Below, in pieces: positions 34,501 through 46,000 of a stretch of DNA of 64,000 nt. The position numbers and the translations under genes were made by a program. The DNA comes from Rebecca billardiae RCC1528. Taxonomy: Eukaryota > Haptophyta. The stretch is from the NCBI GenBank assembly GCA_965240325.2, contig OZ251239.1, forward strand, positions 930,001 through 994,000. Reading direction: 5' to 3'. Numbering within the stretch: position 1 is the stretch's first letter; each line of letters starts with the position of its first letter. The notes under the pieces are model-generated. The model worked only from the letters and a program-made list of their open reading frames with translations. It was not told the DNA's origin and ran no database searches.

Positions 34501-37071
34501 GACGCCTTCGCCGCCGCCGTCAGCCGGCGTGAGGTTGCTGCGTGCGAGCTGCAGTCAGCGCCGCCGCGGGCCATTGCGCCCCCCGTCCAGCACGCCGCCC
34601 CCGCGCTCCACGACTCGCCGCCCAGCCCGGACGAGACGGACGCGTTGCCGCCCCGCCCGCGCCGGGACGTGGTCCCGACGTCCACGGACGTGCTCATGGG
34701 CGCCTCCGCGGTGTGCAGCGCGCTCGGCATCGGGCCATGCCATTGGGCGCCCGATGGCGACCCGCCCGGGCTCATGACGAACGCCGCGGCCATCGCGGAG
34801 GCGGCGCTCACGTACGTGCAGTCGAACTACGACGTGATTGGGGGCACGGCGGCGTCGGCGGACCTGCTGCACACGCTCCACCAGATCATGGTCGCCGGCC
34901 GCCCGCAGCGCTCGTTTGACAGGCCTCTCCCCCGGCCGGGCGGTGGGACGCGCGTGCGCGTCGCAGGCGTCGTCGGCGAGCTGCCCGTCCATGAACAAGA
35001 GCTGATGCTCGCCTCGAAGCACACGTGCGTCGCGGCGGCCATCGCGTGCGCCTCGGCGCTCGTGCTGCGCGTCAAGGCGGCACACCTGCGATACGACGCC
35101 CTCGCCGACGTCAGCGTGGGCGATGGTGCGTCCTTCGAGGCGGCGGACTACCTCACCAAGGTGCGCATCGTCAGCGCACGGCTCGTCGCGCCCGAGCGGA
35201 AGAAGCGGCTCACCTTCGAGCTCCTCGCCGTCTCCGAGGATAACGCCGGTGCTTACGACCGCGTGCTCAACGCCGACACGAGCTCGCGGGCACTCCACCG
35301 GGACGAGGTGCTCGAGTTCACCTACGTGCCTTCGAAGACGCGCTCGTGGAAGTCGACGGAGGCGCTGTCAACGCACAGCCGCGCGGCGGCCGGCGACGAC
35401 GCCGACGCCGGCAACTTCGGCACGCTGTTCTTCGTCCCGCACATGCGCGACCCCGTGAAGGCAGCCGCCCTGGCGCGCCCGCCGCCTGCCGGGACGCCAC
35501 CTGCCGCGCCGCCCGTGGGTGCGATTGTGGACTTTCGCCCCTTGTGCATCAGCGTGTGGGCTGACATCGTCCCGTTCTGCCAGGATCGGCTCTGGACGCA
35601 CCCGGCGGACCCAGTCACCGGCAAAAGCAGCGGCGTGGACGCGCCGAAGATGTACGCCGCCGCGCTCCACAGGCGCGCGCCCTCGCTGGCGCGGCACGTA
35701 CAGGCGGCGCCAGCGCGCAAGCGTCGCCTGAACGAACGCGGCGCCGACGCGGGCGGCGCGGGCGGCGCCGCCGGTGGGCGTGTGGTGGCGCGCCGGCCGG
35801 TCGGCGACCCGGGCCGCGTCGCCGTCACACGGCCATCCGCCGTCGCGCGCGCACCCGGGCCACCCGAACAGGCGACGCGCATGTGCACCGAGCTCGCTGC
35901 GGCCCACGCCCAGCTCGCTGAGATGGTGCACGGCATCCCCAACGCAATGGCACAAGCGATCGGACAACTCGCTGCGAACGACGCCAAGCGCCAGAAGGAC
36001 TACGAGGCCTGGCGCGCGGCGGACGACGAGCGGCGCCGGCAGGAGCGCGCGGCGGACGAGGCCTGGCGCCAGCAGGAGCGCGCGGAGGCGGCGCGCCGAC
36101 GCGACGAGGATCGCGCGGCCGCAATGAAACGTGACGAGATCGCGAGCGCGATGGTGGCGTCTATGCAGGCGTTGACGCAGTTCATGATGGACCGCAGCGC
36201 AGGTGGCGCACAGCCCGGCCCGCACGCGTCGGCGCACGCGGCGTGCGTCCAGCTGCCAACAGGCGAAGCACCGCACGGCGCGCACGCCCCGGCTGCGGGC
36301 CCGTCGGTGAGCGCTGCGTCCGCTGCGCCCACGTCGCGCGCACCCACGGCACGGCGTGGCGCGCCGCCGCCGGTCGCATTCGGCCAGCGCGCGCGGCGCC
36401 GAGTGCCGCCCCCTGACTCGCGTGTGCCCGCCAGGCCGCTGCACTGTCGCTCCGTGCGCCGGCCGCGCAGGCCGACGAAGCCCCCGCGGGCCAGCCCCCG
36501 CCGGCCGCGCAGTAGACGCCGACCCACAAGGGCGCGTCCTGACGTGCCCACGCGCCGCCCACAGGTGCGCGCACACACCACATCGGGCGGCGCCAGCCGT
36601 GCGCACGCCGAGCGGCGTGTACGCGCAGCCCTGGCTCAGTCGCGCCCGACCGCCCCCGTGCGCGCGCGCGCGTCGCGGTGGCGTGCACAGGCTGCGCGCC
36701 ACCCGGGGCGGCCACGCGGGTGGCCGCCACCGCTGGCAGCATCTGGCCACGAGCTCGGCACCCGGGGTGCCGGCGGAGTGGCTCGTCGGAATCGCCGTGG
36801 CCTGAGCCCGGTTCTCCGAGCACACGGCCACAGGCACCCCCCCGGCCAGCGCCTCTGCGCCACTCGCAGTGACGGCGCCACAAGGGCCTACGGCGGGGCC
36901 CGCCGAGAAGGTCTTAGCGCAGGTCTTAGCGGGATGCAAGCAGCGCCACGCGCGACAACACTGATACACGCCGCCGGGGGCCCACACTGTGCCGGCCCGT
37001 GCTATGTCGTCGTCAGCTCGGACGCAGGCCGGCCGGCCGGTGCCGTGAGTCGGCGCCTGTCGTTCTGTTAG
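31432..37071 (+). CDS. MULE accessory protein (mudrB position), unknown family
   Basis: The plus-strand frame is open from 31372 to 37071. I place the start at the ATG at 31432 (1,879 aa), but an in-frame ATG at 31372 or an unseen intron is possible. Residues ~75-160 contain a small-domain-like segment ([26 protein letters not shown]). Then come a [12 protein letters not shown] tetrapeptide array (~165-360), Ala/Pro-rich ~45-60-aa repeats (~420-670), a globular region without recognised motif (~719-1430, including [19 protein letters not shown] and [14 protein letters not shown]), a basic stretch and a charged coiled coil (~1520-1580, [20 protein letters not shown]). By position it corresponds to mudrB, but I see no sequence similarity. 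The last ~200 residues may be non-coding. Confidence 0.65.
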   Translation: MPRTTLRGYACHARGRRARAAWSRAAHRARVCLRSRARRALAHVVTPCVLRRCAASCPRAARRPPPPAGTTPTATSFANGAAVDVVYEQGAPAVRAVVAALGVGAHGRVQTYVLRAAEGVSAHAWAAVPGDTVGASADGTVEGAGSLKRVPAAHVRAPPAGEQCAEQGQGAEQGAEQGALLGALLGAEPGAEQGKQAAEQGAEPGAEPGAEQGAEQGAQPGAGQGAGQGKQAAEQGAEPGAEQGAEQGKQGAQPGAGPGAEPGAEQGKQAAEQGAEPGAEQGAEQGAQPGAGQGAGPGAGPGAEQGKQGAEQGAEQGAEQGAQPGAGHGKQAAEQGTEPGAEQGAEQGAQPGAEQGAEQGADGRPARHGSTRVGGGSYAAQGIQQEAAGQRGAQGAAHHNGRGGVRTRAMRRQPPLAPPAEALPGVTSAPAPPSAPTAVAGVTAAPAAPPAAAGGPATSDERAEPPRAPVATLAPAPPPPPAPTAVAGVTAAPAAPPSAAGGPATSDERAEPPRAPVETLAGATGVTAAAPAPPPAAAGGPATRAERAEPPRAPAEAPAAATGVTAAAPAPPAPAAAADGPAGVNSDDAGGAASGEVARAATASTATRAERAEPPRAPAEARAAATGVTAAAPAPPAPAAAADGPAGVNSDDSGGAASGEVARAATASMGGAAAGAAGSHSHAPQQAPAAAQPGGGGHADDGGGVYGSGDGGSRELFAMSDVLQHVDHFFSGIYGKRRRFGGDTPAAPAQAHAHVLVRPSAVADADARTTKHGPQPNNGRLVPAILRFNRAFASRHLGGGGGTVRVVNVVCDATNNKHFGVLTDADAVRELCASGALYTRSEVDDAVREFYAGAAASVGGSVSELALRAAGEHFGVHGPLPYVLDADVRVALADAEADDDGVAGGDAPWVHRALALPSMRRSGQAVFGLPAVVAQAPSWCALVPTPLRAPAEQGTSPLLHAAVAVVDYRSVDTDDTDESEPVVGAHAYAIRFEKGWRLLTFATRPPSGAAGAMTAATCTDLTVDAFAAAVSRREVAACELQSAPPRAIAPPVQHAAPALHDSPPSPDETDALPPRPRRDVVPTSTDVLMGASAVCSALGIGPCHWAPDGDPPGLMTNAAAIAEAALTYVQSNYDVIGGTAASADLLHTLHQIMVAGRPQRSFDRPLPRPGGGTRVRVAGVVGELPVHEQELMLASKHTCVAAAIACASALVLRVKAAHLRYDALADVSVGDGASFEAADYLTKVRIVSARLVAPERKKRLTFELLAVSEDNAGAYDRVLNADTSSRALHRDEVLEFTYVPSKTRSWKSTEALSTHSRAAAGDDADAGNFGTLFFVPHMRDPVKAAALARPPPAGTPPAAPPVGAIVDFRPLCISVWADIVPFCQDRLWTHPADPVTGKSSGVDAPKMYAAALHRRAPSLARHVQAAPARKRRLNERGADAGGAGGAAGGRVVARRPVGDPGRVAVTRPSAVARAPGPPEQATRMCTELAAAHAQLAEMVHGIPNAMAQAIGQLAANDAKRQKDYEAWRAADDERRRQERAADEAWRQQERAEAARRRDEDRAAAMKRDEIASAMVASMQALTQFMMDRSAGGAQPGPHASAHAACVQLPTGEAPHGAHAPAAGPSVSAASAAPTSRAPTARRGAPPPVAFGQRARRRVPPPDSRVPARPLHCRSVRRPRRPTKPPRASPRRPRSRRRPTRARPDVPTRRPQVRAHTTSGGASRAHAERRVRAALAQSRPTAPVRARASRWRAQAARHPGRPRGWPPPLAASGHELGTRGAGGVARRNRRGLSPVLRAHGHRHPPGQRLCATRSDGATRAYGGARREGLSAGLSGMQAAPRATTLIHAAGGPHCAGPCYVVVSSDAGRPAGAVSRRLSFC
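31919..32516 (+). repeat. 12-bp minisatellite coding for GAEQ-type tetrapeptides
   Basis: About 50 units of GGCGCCGAGCAG with variants (GGCGCCGAGCCG, GGCGCCCAGCCG, GGCAAGCAGGCC) run in frame through the accessory gene. Larger blocks ([13 protein letters not shown]) recur, so there is higher-order structure. Confidence 0.92.
32740..33440 (+). repeat. Ala/Pro-coding tandem repeats in the accessory gene
   Basis: Four to five related units of roughly 130-190 bp share GGCGTCAC.GCGGCGCCGGC and a segment coding ERAEPPRAP. The last two also share a block coding [18 protein letters not shown]. The units preserve the reading frame. Confidence 0.85.
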
Positions 37072-40000
37072 CTGGCACCTGGCGTGCTCAGGCGGCGTGG
37101 TGCGCACTCAACGTACCCCTGCAAGGGTGATGTAGCTCGCATGAAGTGCGCCAGACGCCCCTCGTTGTTGTCGCGCGCCGAACGCGCCTCCAGGGGCGCC
37201 GTCGCCGACACCACCGCGCCGAAGTGGCAACGGCCGTCGTACACCACGGCCATCCACGTCGTGCCCAACTGCGTGACGTCCAGACGCTGCAAGGCGCGCC
37301 GCGTGCGCTCGTCACGCAGGCGCAGGTGCGCATGCGTGCTCACGGCGACGCTGCCCTTGCGCCCGCCGTCGTCAGTCCGCCGCCAGCGAAGGCCCGGCCG
37401 CGTCTGCACGGGGTACAACCAGACGTTGTCGGTGAACGCGCGCCACGCCGCCTCCTCCGGCGTAGCCCCGCCGCGCAGCTCAAGGACCACCAGCGGCAGG
37501 CCCGTGGCGCGCGCCGTCGCGACGTGCGAGCCCCACGCCGACCACGCACCAGCGCGCGCCGCATGCGCGCCAGCGCCGTCGCCCGTGTACCGGGCGCCGC
37601 GCGCGTACGCGCGCGCCGCTGCTCCCAGCGTCCGCACGCCTCCAGTATGTCGCAGTGGCAGTGGCAGCACCTCCTGCCAGTCCTCGTCCTGCACTTCGAG
37701 TCCTTGGCCGGTGCGGGCCCGGGGGATGGATGCTGGCTTGACGCCAAGCATGCCGAGCGCGCTTGCCGCCGACGCCGTGGCCGACGCCGTGCCGAGCGTC
37801 TCGCCCGGTCCGTGCTCGTCCTCCCACGACGCGATGTACGAGCACACGCCGTCGCGCAGCGTCTGCGCGCGCGCGTTGGCGGCGGGCAGGTCGGCCCGCA
37901 CGCCACGCGTGTCGTGCGCGAGCCACGCGTGAAAGTAGCAGTCGCCATCGCCGGGAACGTCCTGCACGCTCGTGCCGCCGCCGAAGAGCTCGCGGATGGC
38001 CGCGGCGACGTTGCCGTCGCCATCCACGCCGCCGGGTGCTCCGGTCTGTGCACCAGCCCGCGCCTCGGGCGGCAACGCCGGCGGCAGGGGCAGCACGGGG
38101 AAGCCCAGGCGCTCGAGCAGGACCGCGGCGTCGTCCACCGGCGCGTGCACGTGTGCGGCGGCCGCCGGAGCCACCGCAGCCGGCGCAGCCCCGTGCCCGG
38201 CGGGCGCCGGCGCCGCCGCACCCGCGTCCACGGTGGCGTCCGTCGCCGCCGCGGCGCGCGGCGCGGCTGCGCCGCGTGGCGCGGCATCACCCGCCGTCAC
38301 GTCAGCGCGGCATCGCTCCGCCGTCACGTCAGCGGCGGTCTCGCCCAAGGCCAGGCGCAGCCCCAAGCCCACGTCGCACCGCCATGCCCCGTCGGAGCCG
38401 TCGAGAGGGACCACCTCGGTGCCGAACGCGCTCGGGTCCAGCGCATCCACCTCGCACCCGCGCCGCCTGGACGCCAGCCTCACGTGCGCGTCCGCAGCCG
38501 GCTGGAACGCACTCCAGCGCGACGCCGGCAACACCCCGTGCGCGCGCGGGGTGGCCTGCGGCGCAACCACTGCGTAGAACTGCCGGCGAGGACACACGTT
38601 GCGCACGATGGCCACCCAGCCGGTGCCCATCGCCCCGACGTCGAGCGTGCGCAGGACGCGTGCGTGCGTCTCGCGTCCCAGGCTCAGGCGCGCTTCGCAC
38701 AGCGGACGTGCGTCCGCGTGCGCGGCGCCTGCGTCGGGCGTGTCGGCGCGCCGGCGCTTCGCGCCGGCGCCCCCGCGAGCGCGTGGCGCCGCCGGCGCCG
38801 GCGGCACGCGCACTGCCGTCGGAGGATACCACCGCACGTGCTCACGCATGGCGACGCCGTGCACGTCGCGAGCTCGGCGTGCGTAGGCCATGTCGAAGAC
38901 GAGGAGGTGCACGCCGGCGGCGCGAGCGACTGCCGCGTACCACTCAGGGCCATCGCACGTGTTGCCCGGGCTGCTGACGTACCCGTCGCACGTGTACTCC
39001 GCCGCTCGCACTGCCAGCGTCACTGCGTCGTCCAGATCGCGCACGCCCTGGCCGGGGGTGTGCCACGACGACGAGTCGTCGGGGGCCACCATGCGCAGAG
39101 CCCGCAAACGCGCCTGCCCAGCTTCGTCGCCACCTGCGCTCTCCGGGGGAAGTGCGCGCACGTCAGCGCCGCACAAGCCGATGAAGCGCGCCTGCGCTCG
39201 CAGGTCCTCTGCCGACTCGGCCGGGCCCAGCGCGCCACCCCAGCCGACGGAGTGCTCGGTGGGCGTGGCATGCGCGTGCGCGGCCAGCCACGACGCGGCC
39301 GCCGCGCGCAGGCGCCGCGCGCAGCACGCCCACCACAGGGCCTCAAGCGTGCTGGGCGGACGCGCCCGCGCGTGCGCGTGCGCGAGCACCGCGTGCAGCA
39401 CGTCGTCACCGTCGGCTGGCACGGGCAACGGCTGTGCGGCGCCCGCGCCCCAGAGGTCGTCGAGCACTGCCTGGGCGCAGCAGAGCCGTAATCGGGCGAA
39501 TTCGGCGTCGTGGTCGTCTGCGCCGGCGGCGGCGTCGGCGGCGTGGAACAGGCGCACCGGCGCGTGGCGGTCATCGCCCGCGGCGCGCGCTCCAGCGTCG
39601 CGCACCGGCAGACCAGTGCGCGCCAAGTGGGCGACCGCGTCGTCCGCGGTGGCGACGGCTGTGTCGTCCGCGGCACCAGACGTGCCACGCGCCGTCCCCA
39701 GCAGGTCGGCGCCTGCGCGCGTTGGGCCCGGCGTCGGCACCGACCGCGCCGCCGACGATGGCCCCGCCGTGGACGCGCGGGCGCCCGCCGCCTGGCGCGA
39801 AGCCGGCGGCAGGCGCCCATCCGCGGCCGCACCGCCCGCGTCGTCGGCGGCGGCCGCAGTCCGAGGGCGCTTGGGCGCGCACGGCGCAGACGCGGCCCCC
39901 GCGCCCGCGCGGGAGGTGCCAGCCGCGGCGCCCGCCTGGCCTGCGGCGCCTGCGCCCGCGCCGCCGCCGCCAGCCAGGACGTCCGCCAGGCCCGCCGCCG

Positions 40001-43000
40001 CCGCCGCGACGTCGTGTGCGCCTGCGTGCGCCCACACGTGGGAGGCCGCGTTCGGAGCGGCGCCGCCCGAGCCCCTCGCGCCGCCACTGCCCTCGGCGGG
40101 CACGGCGGGCGACGCGTGCGCGCGCGCCAGCTCGGCGGGGGCGGCGGCGGCGCGCGCAAACTGTGCCAGCACCTTGCCCGTCGTCGCGCTGGACGCGCCG
40201 AATGCGTCACCGGCCGTCTCGCTGAGCGTGGGCCACGGTGCTGACAGGCCGCGACTGCACATGAACATGGCTGCCCTGCCCCGACCGATGCCAGGTATGC
40301 GCCGCAACGCCGCGAGCACTGCGGCGCTGTCGTCAGCGAGGCGCGCGTACGCCGACTCGGACTCCGCCGCCTCCGCCGGTGGCTCTGCCGCGCCCGCGCG
40401 CGCCCGAGGGACTCGCGCACCCGGTGGCGGTGGCGCGTGGGCGCCGGGCCACGGGGGGCGGAAGGGATGCTCAGTCGCCGCCAGCGGTACTGTGTCGCCC
40501 GTGGCCGGCAGCGGCTCCGCGGCGTGCGCGCGCGCGCGCGCGGCGGGCGTCGTGCCGGCGTCCGCGCCACTGCGCGGGCCCGTCGTGCCCTCAGGCGGTG
40601 CGGCCGGCCGCTGCGTGGCGGCGTTTGGCATCGGTGCCGTCGCGAAGCCCATGCGTACGCCGGTGCCGCCAAGTGCCTGCGAGGCGATCGCGCGCGCGCA
40701 GTGCCGGCGCGGGCCGCCGCGCGCGCCCGCGCCCGCCGCGGCGGCGCCGTCGCGCGTCTGGGCGGCCGCCGGCTGCGCGCGCCCGGGCGCGGGCGCCGCC
40801 GCGCCGCGGCCCCCGCGGCCGCCTGCGCGGCCCCCGCGCGCGCCTGCGGTGCGCGCGGGGTCGCCGCGCGCGGCCCCACCGCCGTGCTGTCCGCGCATAC
40901 GGTGGTATGGCACGTCCTCCGGCCTCGCGCCGCGCGGCCCGTCGGGCGCCGCCGCCTCGCCCGCCGCGGCTGCGCGCGCTTCGCGCAGGCGCTTCCACGC
41001 CCCCGCGACGAGCAGGAAGTAGCAGCACGTGCACATGTACAGCCCGCTGTCCAGCGCGCCGAGGTGCCACACATACTTGCACTGCGCGGGCGAGTGGATG
41101 AAGCAGGCGCAGCCCTGGCACGCCAGTCGGGGGTCGATCGGCGGCGAGTCCGCCGGCCACGCCGCGCTGAGGTCCGCGGCCTCGGGGTCGAAACACGCGC
41201 AGCAGCGCAGTTGCGCGGCGGCGGTCGTGCCGGCCGTGTACGTGGCAAAGTGGCGACGTCGCTGGTTCGCAACCACACCCTCGCGGAGCGGGCCGGCCAC
41301 GCGCACGAGCACGTTAGTGTCGTCGAGCACGTGCGTGTGCGCGATGCCGTACAGGTGCTCCGGCAGCCCCTCGAGCACACGCGCGAGCTCGTCGCGGTGC
41401 GCTTCGCGCACGCGCCGGGCGAAGTCGCCGTCCGGGGCTTGCTCCCTCAAGGGGCGCACGTACGACGCCGCGGATTTGCCCAACTGCACGCGCGGCGCGC
41501 GCGCGCGCGGTGCGCGCGGGTGGCGCGCCCCGGCGCGGCCCTCCCAGAACGCCAGCCGTCGCGCCGAGGACGCGGGCCTGCCCACGCGCGCGGGCACCGC
41601 TGGCATGGCCACGTACTTTTCGAGCAGGGCGCGCTTGGCGAGAGCGGGCAGCAGCAGAGCCGCAATGGCGTCCTCCAGGCGCTGGGGCGGTGTGATGACG
41701 TCGAGCTTGGTGATGGCCACGACGCGCCCGAGCGTGTCCACCCGGGTGTCGTGTGCGTCGCGCTCGACCCGAAGGCCCACCTGCGCGAACCACGTCTCGC
41801 AGCGCAGGTCCTGGGGCAAGCACGTGCCCATGGCACGGCCGACGGAGGTCGCCACGCGGCAGAAGTGCATGCACGGCAGGCGCTTGCGGCGCAGCAACGC
41901 GCAGCACCGGAACTCGTCGAGGTACACGTGGCGCGGCGCCGAGCCGTCCGTGGTGTTGAGCATGCGCAGGGCACCTGCGTGCGGCCCGTCGAGGACACGG
42001 TGCACTTCCACCTGAGAGAGCGTGCGCGCCGTGCTCACCTGCTGGCGCACGTATTCCAGGTGCCGTGGCGGCAACCCGTGCACCTCATCATCGGCGTCGG
42101 GCTTCAGGGCGTGGCGCACGGCGACGCTGCGGTGCGTCGCGTAGAGGCGAAAGAGGTTGTCGTGCAGGTCGAGCAGCATCCACACCGGGCCCTGCGCCTT
42201 GCGCACCGGCAGCAGCCAGTGCATGAAGGACTCCGCCGGCGCGGACGTCACGTAGCCGCGCAGGGACACCGGCGCGAAGCACGGGAAGAGCTCCTCGCGG
42301 GGGATGACGTCGAGGATGCGCTTGGCCGACTCTGGCATCTCCACCCAGGCGGCCTCCCACACCTCCTCGGTCAACGCGTCCACGCACGCGTCGAACACGC
42401 GCAGGATGGTGGGCACCTCGTTCGCCGAGTGTGCGTAGCCCGTGATGAAGGTCTGGCGCTTGTGGAACGTGCACAGGAAGAGGTGCCTGCGCGGGCACAG
42501 CAGCTTCCACGCGCCGCGCAGGCCCTTCTGGCCGTCCGAGATGGTGACGCCGTTGGGGTCGTCCCACACAGCCGCCCCGCCGAGGTGCTGCATGAGGTAT
42601 CCGACGTGCGCGCACCACGAGTCCAGGCACTCCACGTCGACGATGTACGACACGCACAAGACGAACAGCTGCCGGTTGGCGTTCACGGCCAGCGTGACGA
42701 AGAGCATGCCTGCGTCGCGCGCGTGCGTGCGCGCGGGCAGGTCAGACGGGCGGGCGCTGAGGCGGCACGGACGCACGCGGCGTCGCGAGGGCGTGCCCGG
42801 GTGCGGCGGGCGCGCGCACCCGCGCGCTTCGCGCCACCGCTGGCGGGGCGGTGCAGGAAGCACGCGTCGCTGAACGCGGCCGTGTTGCCCTTCGCGTGAA
42901 AGTGCTCGCGGTAAAGCGCCTTGGCCTGCTTGGGCACGTAGTGGAAGCCACCCACTGCCTTCTTGCCGCGCACGTCAGCCAGCGCCTTCTGCACCTCCGC

Positions 43001-46000
43001 CGCGTCGGGGTTGAAGGCCGCGCGCTGCGCGCCCGCCGGCAGCCCCTGCTGCACCTCGTCGTGCACGCGGCCGAACATGGCCAGCAGCGCGTCCTCGACC
43101 GAGTTCTCGTGGAAGATGATGGGCGCGACCTCGTTGCCCTCCTGCGACAGCGACGCGCACACTGCCACGAGGTCGCGCGACATGGCCGTGTCGTCCCCGT
43201 AGATCTCGGCGCGCGCTTCTTTGTGCGCTCGCGCGATGAGCGATTCACCCATGGGGAGCTCTGCGTCCAGCTGGCGCGCGACCTCTCGTGCTTGCTGCGG
43301 GCCGTAGCACAGCTGCGCGTGCGTGGTCCCGCGCCGGGCCAAGCGCGCCTTCCAGTCCTCGACGATCGCCCGCCCGAGCTCGTGTTGGGAGTACGGCGTC
43401 GTGCGCACGCCCGGCTGGTTGGTCGGGCGCGGCAGCGAGCCGATGGGGTGTTCCTCGGACCCCTTGCCCATGCGCAGGTTGCGGCACATGGAGCCGTGCG
43501 CGACCGAGCGTTGCACGGCCCACGGCGGCGCGCCAAACGTGTCCACGTACTTCGACGGGCCCACCACCACCACGGACGGGCACCCGGGCGTGGGGCATCC
43601 GATCGTCAGCTTGGCGCGGTCGACGCGCCGCGTCGGCGGCATGGCCCCCCGGTGCAGCGCGCACTCCGAGGCGTGCGTGAGCGCGTCGGCGAGGCGCGGG
43701 TACACCTGGCGCACCATCGGGGGCTCGAGCAGGGTGGCGTCCGCCTTCACCTGGGAGTACGGGCGCGGCGCCCGCAAGCCCATTTTCCTCCACAGTGCCA
43801 GGGGCCGGAGCTCGAGGCGGTGCGCTGCCGCCGACGTGCTCGCCGAGGTGCTCGACGGCGCGGAGTAGCGGAAGTACCCGGCGTCACCGCCGTGGTGCAG
43901 CGACTCCGGCGCAACAAGCCGGGCGCCGGCCTGGCCGGCGCGGGGCTCGGCGGGACCGGTGGAGGGCGGCTGCGCGCGAGCGACGATGGGTGGACACGGC
44001 ATGAGGGCAGCCAGCGGGTCGCGCGCGCGAGCGGCGTCGCTGTCGGCGGACTCGTCCGCCTGCAGTGCCGCCTGCGCCGCGCGCGCGCGGGCGTCCGCGC
44101 AGTCGTCGTCCGCGATGCCCTCCTCCCAGTCGCGCACGTCGATGGCGGCACTGGCGGGATCGGCGTCCGTGACGAGCGGCTCGCCGCGGGCGTCGGACTC
44201 GCCGACGCGCATCGTCGGCCAGTCCGCGCTCAGGGCGAACAGCGGCGCGTTGCCGCGGGCGGCCGCCGTCGTGTGCGTCCTATGGCCCACGGACGCGTCG
44301 ACGAGGGGCACTCCACCGCGCGCCCATGCGGGCGCCGACTTCTCCGTCGCCAACGCGTCGGCAAGGTGGCCACCGAGGTGGGCACGCTGGCCGGCGTGCA
44401 GGGCCAGGGCGAGGTCCCCGCCGGACAAGAGGCCACCTGCGTGCGGCAGCGCAGGGAGGGCCCTCAGCCGCGCGTCGTCGTCGTCATTGCCGCCGTCGCC
44501 ACCGGAGGCGCCGCGCGGCTGCGGCGGCGCGCGCGAGGCGCAGCCGGGCGGCTGCGCGATCACCGCGCGCGCGCTGCTGCTGTCGAGGGGCGGCCCCGCC
44601 GGGTGGAGTGGCGGGCGCGCCGTCGCGGCGCACACAGCAGCGCCGGGCACCGTCACCGCGACGCAGGGCACGGCGTCGCCCGCAGCGCAGGGTGCGCCCG
44701 GCGCTGGCGTTGCCACGCGAGCGGGCGAAGAGTGCCCATCGCCAGGCCGCGGCGACGCGGGCTCGTGCGCGCCCGGCGCGTCCGAGCTCGAGCTTTGGCG
44801 GGCGCCGGTGTGCCGCAGCGGGGCGGACGCTGCGTCGGGGCGACGCACGGCCGTGGGCGCGCGCGGCCCGACAGCCGGGTCGTCAACGCCATCGGCGCGT
44901 GGGGGCCGCGCGCCCTCGTCAAAGGGGGCGCCCACGTGCGCGCCCGTGCCGTGCGCGGCCGCGGCGGTGGGCGCGCGCCCACCGCCGTCGGCGTGAGGCG
45001 CGGGGTGGCCGCCCGCAAGCCCCACGACGTGGGGCACGGCAGGCGCCGCTGCGCGCTCATGTGCGAGCTGCGCGCCGTCGGCAGCGCACACGGGCAGCGC
45101 CAGCTGCAGCGCCGACTGCGCCCAGGCCCGCTGCTCGTGGTCCGACGGCGCCTGCTGGCCGTGCGCCGCGGTCGGCAGGTCGACCACCAGGCGGGAGACG
45201 TACTCGTGGTGCGCAGGCGAGCCGAGCCGGAAGCGGGCGTCAGCGCCAGCGCGCGTGGGCTCAGCCCCCCAGCGCAGCCTGGTCTCAAACGAGTGCTGGA
45301 GCCCGCGCTCGAGGGCGGGCACGAGCCGATACGGCGTGGGAGGCGGGTCGGAGCGCGCCGCGCACGGCGTGGCGGCGGGGCGAGGCGCGCTCGGCGGCGG
45401 CGTGAACGAAGCGCGGAATGTGTCCGCGAGGCCCCGCCCCCCGAATGAGAACACAGCCTTCAGGACGAGCGCGTCCGCCGCACCCTGACGCGTAGGCCTC
45501 TTGCGCGAGGACGACGGCACGGACCCCGAGGACGCGGCGCGCGCACTGGGGGCCGAGCGGTGATGCCACATGGCGGGGAAGATGTGCACTGCACCTGCGC
45601 TTTCCTGCAGGGCAACGTCGCCGTGCAGCGGCACGGCGTCGGCGCGCGCACCGGGGGGGCGCGCGCCGACCGTCTGCAGCGGGAAGGGATTGGTGGGCAC
45701 ACTTTGCGGCAAGTGCAAGAGGACCACTGCCGTCCACAGATGGTCCTCGTCGGTCGTGCCGTCGACGTGCCACCCGTACGTCGTGACGTCGCCGTCGTCG
45801 CACGTGCCGCGGCCCCCGTCGGGCGGACGCATCGGCCGCCCGAAGACATGCCAGGCCGTGAGGTCGAGCGCGTCGAGGCCGCGGACACCGTCAGAGGCGT
45901 CGCCGCGGAACAACGAGCTCACGACGCCCTTCAGCGCCGCCACCACGCGCTCAAAGGCGCGGCACCCCAGCACCGAGCGCGCAGAGGAGCCGTGGTCGCC

